In this document: one piece after another, positions 49,009 to 64,000 of the stretch
Numbering within the stretch: position 1 is the first letter of the stretch
Layout: each line of letters begins with the position of its first letter
Origin: Asterochloris sp. CNOR1
Lineage: Eukaryota; Chlorophyta; Trebouxiophyceae; Trebouxiales; Trebouxiaceae
DNA: 64,000 bases
Reading direction: 5' to 3'
NCBI GenBank assembly: GCA_963969365.1
Contig: OZ017753.1
Span: 868,001 to 932,000, forward strand
Position numbers and translations under genes: made by a program
The notes under the pieces: model-generated
The model's database searches: none
What the model was told of the DNA's origin: nothing
Seen by the model: only the letters and a program-made list of their open reading frames with translations

Positions 49009-49939
49009 CTGTAAGGGGGCAGCAGCATTGCTCAGAAGGGCTGACGACCAAGGTGAGAACATGAGCGATGACCTTTCAGCAACACAAGTGATTGCCTGGA
49101 GCCATAGCTGAACAGCTGCAGCTTGCTGAAAAGGGATTGCACCAGTCACCAATGCAAAGTAGCCAAGTTCGCCTGTCAAAAGTGTATCTGCAATCGCAGA
49201 TGCTCAGGTGAGGTCTATGAAGATTGGCAGCTCACCAGGAGCTGGCCAGATGGCAGATATTTGCCTATATAGCAGTCTGGTGCCTCCACCTCGCACACCT
49301 GCACACAGACTCATATTCAGGCCCTGCAGGAGGAGACTCTGACGCCACTGGCAGCAGCCAGCTGTGCCTCAGATGGCTCACCAGGTCCGTGGGAGGTAGA
49401 CTGGTGCACAGCTGCCTGTTGAGCCCGACCTGCAAGAGGTCTGCGGCATTTAGCAAGGAAGGATTTCTGAATGGTAGTACTCTGAAAGCATGCAGGCCCT
49501 CACCATGCTGCCCGCAGGGGCCCCATGGACCTCCCTGTTTAAAAGCCTGCATGCTATGTTTAAGGGCGACCGTATTCCCCGTTCTAGCAACAGGGGCTGA
49601 GGCATCAATCAGCCCATAACGTGACTACGGTGTAAGGATCTGCCAGGCTTTCACTGAAAAGCAGCCCGTGTCACCTTGTCAGACAGGCTCCACGGCAGGC
49701 CCGAATGGTGGACATGCAAGTTGTGTTGTGGGGCCTCGCACTGCCTGAGGAAGAGCTGTTGAGCTTCACATGCTCATGTCCTACAGCCACTGAGCACATG
49801 CCACATCAGAGTATGCAACTGACGCAGATGACAAGATTATTGGCTGCTCTGCAGGCGCAGGCACGGTTCTGGTCATCACATAGCATCTGCATCTGGCAGC
49901 CAGCTGAGGCCTGATGTCTCACATGGCCCGTACATCAGC
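49009..49939. other. Interval expected to hold the DET1 5' exons; none identified
   Basis: The missing DET1 N terminus should be encoded here on the minus strand. Short open stretches exist (for example around 49180-49120), but none matches the expected sequence well enough to call. Confidence 0.4.
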
Positions 49940-51116
49940 TTAATTTATCCCCTCAGCTTGAAGGAGTTCAAGGTGACAGGCACACTCCCATGGCATGCTC
50001 TCGGCCTGGGCCACCAGCTTGCACGCCGTCGCCAGAGCATGCTGTGCTGCCTGGACGCATATGATAGTGAGTTAAGGCCTCATCTGCAGCAGATGTGCAC
50101 GGCATGCTGATGCAAGCGTGTGTGGAGGCCGCACCTGGCATGCCATGTCAGCATCTTGATGGGCCTGCGCAGCAGCAGTGCAAAGCTCTCGGGAAAGCTG
50201 CGGACCACATCTTCGCTTGCAATATCGAATTTGTTGGACAAACAGCACCAGTCCTTGCCTGCTCAATCAGGACTCTGTCAAGCACCTCGAGCTCCTGCAC
50301 AGCAATTGCCAGGCTGGCAGCTATCATCAGCAAAGCACAGATTGCTGCAGCCTGGCATGCATTATGCAGGGGCCACAAGGCACGCTGTCTGCAGGACTCT
50401 GCCCAGCTGTGCAGCCAAATTCTTCACCTCTGTTGGCCATGCCAATGTAGCATGCCATCAGCTCTTGGAGTGTCAAGACCTTCTCGTCAGCTACTTCTGC
50501 CAGGTCTTCAGCAGCTTCCACAGCAGCCTGCATGGGTGCAGCCCTGGATCATGCTTTTGCTTGCTTTTCACTTTCTGCTGAGATGATCTTCAGATGGTTA
50601 GCTCTGATGCACAAGCAGCAGGCTGCTTGTCAAGGCGTTGTGATGCCATGCCACGCGTCGTCTCTGTGCATCTTGGGAGAGTCAGGCAATCACTGAGGAA
50701 TGCGCACCTTCATGTGCATGATAGCAGGGTTTGGGGCTGGGACTGAGCTCTCATAATAGTCTACTGTTCCTCCTGTGCCATCACTGGAACCTATAAGAGC
50801 GTCCTGCACTATCTTCAGGAGCACCTTGCTGAGGCTGGCATGCCCTGCTGTTCTGCATGGCCTGTCAGGGTTGTGCCTGCTCAGGATGACATGGCGAGCT
50901 GGCAGGGCTGCTGCTCTGCTTGATTGATGGTGTGGCATCTGCATTCTGGATAGCTGTGAGGAGCAGCAGCTGGTTCCAGGCTGGCGTTGACCATCTTGGC
51001 CTTGTCAGCCTCAGTCCCTTCAATGCCTCCACGCCATAATGGCCTGTGTTGACCGGCGTCCATGGCTGGCACCTGTGCACGCCATCACCAGGAGCGCAGA
51101 GCTGCTGTATAACCAA
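49940..51116 (-). CDS. Unidentified protein-coding gene, exon structure unresolved
   Basis: Three minus-strand stretches look coding but I recognise no family. Near 50870-50690 one reads KVLLKIVQDALIGSSDGTGG and continues DYYESSVPAPNPAIMHMK. Near 50530-50410 one reads AAVEAAEDLAEVADEKVLTL and ELMACYIGMANRGEEFG. Near 50260-50120 two frames are open: one gives NKFDIASEDVVRSFPESF followed by LLRRPIKMLTWHAR, the other FVQQIRYCKRR and an Ala-rich helix. A stop at 49940-49942 could end the gene in the second frame. The product would be largely helical. Direction and coding status are moderately supported by composition; start, splice sites and final frame are not. The interval lies between DET1 and the fatty-acid hydroxylase, all on the same strand. 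Confidence 0.4.
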
Positions 51117-51559
51117 AGGATCAACGGTCAGCTGTAAGACTGCCTCCTCAGAGCACCTTCAGACGCTGAGGTAGGCTGCTTTGCACCTATCACATTTAGC
51201 CTGAGCAGGACACACACACCTACCATTTTGAACTATGGCACCTCTTGCACTAAGAGTAATTTGCAAGTACTGCCCCATGCGTCCCAACTTCATAGAGTGC
51301 ATGCCAGCGCACCTCTGCCTTCGAGCTGGCACATGCATATGTCGTCTTGAGAAGTGTGTCAGGTTTCCTTGCAGTGTGTCATGTCTGTCTATCTCAAAAG
51401 ACATCAGCCCAAGCGATGATGGTGGATGACTGTATGCCACACAAAAGCTACCTGATATTCAGTTTGCAGGGGGCAACATTGTATGGGCCATCTTGTTGGG
51501 GTTATTCTCAGCTGAGGAAAAGCAGCACGCAATTCAAAATCAACAAGTGCCTGAATCAG
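51117..51559. other. Spacer without a recognised gene
   Basis: About 440 bp after the fatty-acid hydroxylase stop. It may hold its 3' untranslated region and the start of the unidentified minus-strand gene. Nothing specific is visible. Confidence 0.4.
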
Positions 51560-52731
51560 TCACAGCATGCTGCGCAGCTTGGCATGGCGCTGCATGTCCT
51601 GAGCATTCCGATGCCCTGTTGCCAGTTTGCCCACCGGCACTGAGCGGGGCTCAGCATTAGTGCCAAACAGGGTGTCCACTGCCGGAGCCAAGAAGCTGAG
51701 CCAGAAATCCTCAGAATGGCAGTGGTGCCTGAAATAGAGAATTTAAGGGTGAAGCTGCTAAACAGTAGACTCCAGGGAAAGATAAGTGGTCACCTGATGT
51801 GGTGGCGCCTGATTCTCCTCCCAAGATCACTGCGAGGTACTACATGCGTGTGCACCAGGAAGTGCGTCCACAGGTAGAGCAGCCCCATCATGTAGTATGT
51901 TGCACAAGCCGTCAGGCTGTATGCCTTGTCCTCAAACATGGTCCAAAAGAGTGCAAACACCAGTATCTGGGCTGGCAAGATTAGTTCGGGACCATCGATT
52001 GAGACATGGAAGTAGGCTGCATTGTGGTGCTTGATGTGGATGTCTCTCCCTGCAACAAGGGTGGGAGTTCGTGAGGACAGGAGCTGACCATGCACCAAAT
52101 GAGCAGCCTGGAAGTGTGGGAGAGGGTGAGCACATCCCAGCACAGGTTTGGTGGATTATGCATAACATGAGCAACTGGAGTAGGGCAGGGCCTCACCAAA
52201 CCAGGCAAAGGTCGAGTGCAGCAGCTTCCTGTGCACCAGCCATTCCTGCACCAGCCAGGTTCCCACCACGCAGCCAGCAACTGCAGGGGCAAGCAGACCA
52301 CTGTTTGGCACCTGAGCAGCACTCTTACAGACGGAGAGGACCAGACCTGGGAGCTCCCACCAACTTGCATAGTGGTACTGACATCTTGCAGCCAGCAGCG
52401 CCACAAGGCCAAGGACAACTGACACTGGCGAGGGGTGGACGAAGAATGTGGTCATGGCCTGCTCCATTGTCCTGGGCACAGGCTGATACAGGACATCTGT
52501 AGGCTGCAGCATGGCTGCTGTGGAACTGTGGCCCTTCTGTTGACTCCCTGGCATGTTTGCCTCGGGTGCTGGAGTGCACTTCATGCTCTTGAAAGCCAGG
52601 CAGGACACCACTGAACTGCGTCTGCCTTGTAGAGTGATGGTTTGAAGATGATGCAGATGACAGGGAGGTCTGCAGGCACGAAGATAAAAAAGACACGGCG
52701 ACAGCCTCAGCTGGCCCAGAGCTTGGCTCAT
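51560..52731 (-). CDS. Fatty acid hydroxylase / sterol desaturase superfamily membrane enzyme
   Basis: Three exons, 52731-52197, 52049-51794 and 51728-51560, join in phase to 319 residues from an ATG at 52731. The superfamily uses a di-iron centre held by histidine clusters and hydroxylates or desaturates lipids in membranes. The clusters are all present: HRKLLH at the end of exon 1, HIKHH at the start of exon 2, HFLVHTHV later in exon 2, and RRHHIRHHCHSEDFW across the last junction. Hydrophobic stretches lie between them (VVLGLVALLAARC, LILPAQILVFALFWTMF, TYYMMGLLYLW). The first 100 residues are less conserved and could include a targeting sequence. The exact substrate (fatty acid, sterol, sphingolipid or carotenoid) cannot be assigned; the spacing is closest to fatty-acid hydroxylase-like proteins. 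The gene is head to head with AlaRS. Confidence 0.85.
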
Positions 52732-52876
52732 GCTCTGCAGGGGAGATCAGATCCGACAGGTCAAATGTGATGTGGCCCACCTGACAACATGTTCATTTCT
52801 TGCCATTTTGCTGCAACACGGTTGTAGGGCAATGAGCTGCAGCAATCGGTTTGCGGTTGGCCCTCAAGGAGACCTC
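52732..52876. promoter_or_regulatory. Shared 145-bp divergent promoter region, hydroxylase/AlaRS
   Basis: The start codons of the fatty-acid hydroxylase (minus, 52731) and AlaRS (plus, 52877) lie 145 bp apart and point outward, so this short interval must supply transcription starts in both directions. No clear core motif is seen. Confidence 0.5.
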
Positions 52877-61889
<9,013 letters not shown>

Positions 61890-63031
61890 TCTTCCAGTCT
61901 GCTATCAGCACTTTTCATGAACTGCAGCCCAAATGTCATGGACTGCAGTTGCACCCCCAAAGTCAAGTGCAGCAGTGCTTCATACATTGTCATTTGACCC
62001 AGACAGGCTCTGCAACACTAAGTTGGTTGCCATGGTGCTCTCTCGCTCATCATTAAAGTGCACCATGTATTGTGCCGCAAAATTCAGAACCTGACGTGCT
62101 GTGGGAACTTAGCTCACAAAGCAATAAGGTGGGTGGCACTATTGCAGCAATATGTACGTGCCTGCCTGAATTTTGTCAGCATGCTGCTTATGCATGGACA
62201 TTGTTTCACACAATGCTGTCCATGTAGCAAAGTTTCAATTTCTTGTCTGTATGTGTTGAACTAGCTTCAACATCATGCCTGCAAGCGGCATTGGCAGTGC
62301 AGCCTGAGCACTGACAGCCTGAGGACCTGGAGCACCAGCATGACATTGCTAGACCAGCATGGTGACCTGGCTGCCATTACAGAGTAGATGTTGAGGTCAC
62401 CTGCCATGCTAGACCCACCAAGATGACCTGGCCACCCTCAGCCACCCCGCGCACATAGCCTGTGCCAGCTGGGACTGACTGCAAAGTTCTGCTGGCGCTC
62501 CTCGTCTTCAGCCCAGCACTTAGTAGTGAAGATGATGAGGGTGGGCTCATTTCTGGGCCATCCAGCCCGCACAGCACGCAATGCTGCTCTCTTGTAATCA
62601 AGCACTCAGGCGCAGCTTGAAGTCTGTCATGTCTGGGTATCTGCAAATGAGGGTTCCCTGCTTGCGCTGGTCTGTTGCCAGCCCCAAGTCAGGGCACTGA
62701 GCCACATACTCTGTGGCCACTGGTCCTGCTGATCAAGTGACAGAAGCCATCCTGCAGGGGATGCTTGCCTTGAGGGTGCTGGCTACAGCCAATTTGACCT
62801 GGCCATGAGACATCACACCTATCAGGCGGCTCGCCCAGCACCAGCTGCTCAGATGGTGCGCCACTGAGAGACCCATACACCTGAGCTCAAGCCCATCACG
62901 CGCAGTCAGCAGGGCAGCCCATGGGACTGAGGCATCCGACAACCCCAGGCACGAATGTCAGTGTCTGCAGGGTGTCACATGGTGTAGTGACCTAGTGATT
63001 ATGTCAAGCATTGTCCCCCCCCACCACAAGC
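61890..63031. other. Interval without a recognisable gene
   Basis: About 1.1 kb between AlaRS and the alpha/beta hydrolase. Only short incoherent reading frames are present on both strands. It should contain the AlaRS 3' untranslated region and the hydrolase promoter. Confidence 0.5.
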
Positions 63032-64000
63032 ATGCCCTTGCATGAACTGTGGCAGCAGCCTGAGCTCAACAAGCATCTCAAGGGTCTGACCTGGCAAGAA
63101 GCTCAAGACAGGTTTCTGGCACCCCACAGGTGCAGTCTGTCCACACAGTGCTGCCTGCTCCATGTGATTGCTAACTTGAGAAACTGCTGCTGCACAGGGG
63201 CTTCAGGAGTCAGATCAGCAACGTCCATGTGCAAAATGAGACGATAGTCGGACCTGACGGCAACAGGCTGCCTGTGCGCATCTACACACCTGCAGATTCC
63301 CAAGACAAGGCCCATCCTGTGCTGGTGAGGATGCATGTCCTGCCTCATATGCTATCACAGCTGATGCAGGTCAGCGCCTGGCCCTGTGTTAGAGCACAAT
63401 TTGGCTATGCTGCCAGCCTGACCTTCCCTGACAGCCTGTGTGCTTGACAGGTGTATTATCATGGCGGCGGCTATGCCTTCGGCAACCTGGACTCACATGA
63501 TGAGATAATCCGCAAGCTGTGTGTGAGATCTGGTTTCCTGATAGTCAGCGTGGACTATAGGTTAGCTCTTGCATGCACGATCCCAGCATGCCGCAAGATG
63601 CTGTCACAAGCGCAGCGCCTGAACGGCTGGGTGGGCCTGCCATGGGCAGCCACCAGCTCACAGCTCATGACCCACAACATGCACCTCTGAGGGAGGCTGC
63701 CAGCCTCTTGCTGGCCCTGCCTGCAGGCTTGCGCCCGAGCACAAGTTCCCAGCTGCCCACCGGGATGCATATGCGGCGGTCAGCTGGGTCGCAGCCCATG
63801 CCAGTGACTTTGGCGGTGACCACCGCCGCCTGGCTGTGGGTGGGGACTCTGCAGGAGGGAACCTGGCGGTTGCCGCCTGTCTGCAGGCGCAGGAGATGAG
63901 AAGGCCCCACATTGCCTTCCAGGTCAGCCTGCCGGGCTCTGGAGAGCCTGAAATCGTTGGCCTGTAGCACGTGGTTGGAGGTCAGGCCAGGTAGTATTTA
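63032..64000 (+). CDS. Alpha/beta hydrolase, hormone-sensitive-lipase (GDXG) family, cut by window end
   Basis: Four exons join in phase: 63032-63129, 63198-63324, 63451-63560 and 63727-63922; a GT follows the last, and the rest lies beyond the window. The start at 63032 (MPLHELWQQPELNKHLKG) is the first in-frame Met. Family hallmarks are clear: the oxyanion-hole motif HGGGYAFGNLDSHDE, the strand FLIVSVDYRLAPEHKFPAA, and the nucleophile elbow GDSAGGNLAVAA with the catalytic Ser. The distal catalytic Asp and His are not in the window. Members hydrolyse short-chain esters and include carboxylesterases and gibberellin-receptor relatives. The specific substrate is unknown. The 63129/63198 intron is short (68 bp). 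Confidence 0.88.

Noticed and set aside
49945-50065. A plus-strand frame reading LKEFKVTGTLPWHALGLGHQ
   Set aside because: It looks protein-like but is isolated. The minus strand has a stop-terminated frame that fits the neighbouring minus-strand stretches at least as well.

Overview
This 64-kb window looks like nuclear DNA of a green alga. A trebouxiophyte-like chlorophyte is my best guess, from gene content and style rather than from any computed phylogeny. It carries plastid-type proteins (an organellar alanyl-tRNA synthetase, a DUF2358 protein, a transit-peptide-like 6-phosphogluconate dehydrogenase and sulfiredoxin), a plant-type borate/anion transporter and the plant light-signalling protein DET1. 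Genes are split by many GT-AG introns, typically 70-700 bp, with TGCAG-type acceptors and GTGAG-type donors, in moderately GC-rich DNA rich in CTGCAG and TGCA. Exon models below were joined by hand from protein continuity and matching splice phase; unsupported 5' ends are stated.

Layout: 1-9278 (+) C-terminal two thirds of a P4-type lipid flippase; 9494-16219 (-) coiled-coil protein resembling a ciliary/basal-body family; 16220-18799 no recognisable gene; 18800-19914 (+) possible discoidin-like protein; 20187-20975 (-) basic Ala/Lys-rich protein; 21429-22997 (+) ABM-like (antibiotic biosynthesis monooxygenase fold) protein; 23293-24119 (-) sulfiredoxin, divergent from 24226-24807 (+) ribosomal protein eL39; 25867-27617 (+) plastid DUF2358 protein; 27901-33446 (+) 6-phosphogluconate dehydrogenase; 33802-38981 (-) SLC4/BOR-type anion transporter; 39399-43288 (+) coiled-coil protein with an AIR9-like Ig-like module and C-terminal domain; 43435-49008 (-) DET1; 49940-51116 (-) unidentified gene; 51560-52731 (-) fatty-acid hydroxylase-superfamily enzyme, divergent from 52877-61889 (+) organellar AlaRS; 63032-end (+) alpha/beta hydrolase, cut by the window edge.

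There is no operon-like logic. Several genes share short divergent intergenic spaces (106 bp for sulfiredoxin/eL39, 145 bp for hydroxylase/AlaRS) or lie tail to tail 150-350 bp apart. Organelle function is a recurrent theme: plastid redox repair, oxidative pentose phosphate flux, organellar translation and light signalling.

The most unusual observation is architectural. Many introns, in at least five genes, contain degenerate copies ('echoes') of the end or beginning of the neighbouring exon, often including the splice-site context. This suggests introns here grow, or arise, by local tandem duplication across exon-intron junctions. Other notable points are two GC-AG introns, an ATG-only first exon in eL39, a roughly 204-residue Pro/Gln/Ala-rich insertion in DET1, a Gly replacing Pro in a normally near-invariant AlaRS motif, and a possible basal-body gene in a lineage often considered non-flagellate.
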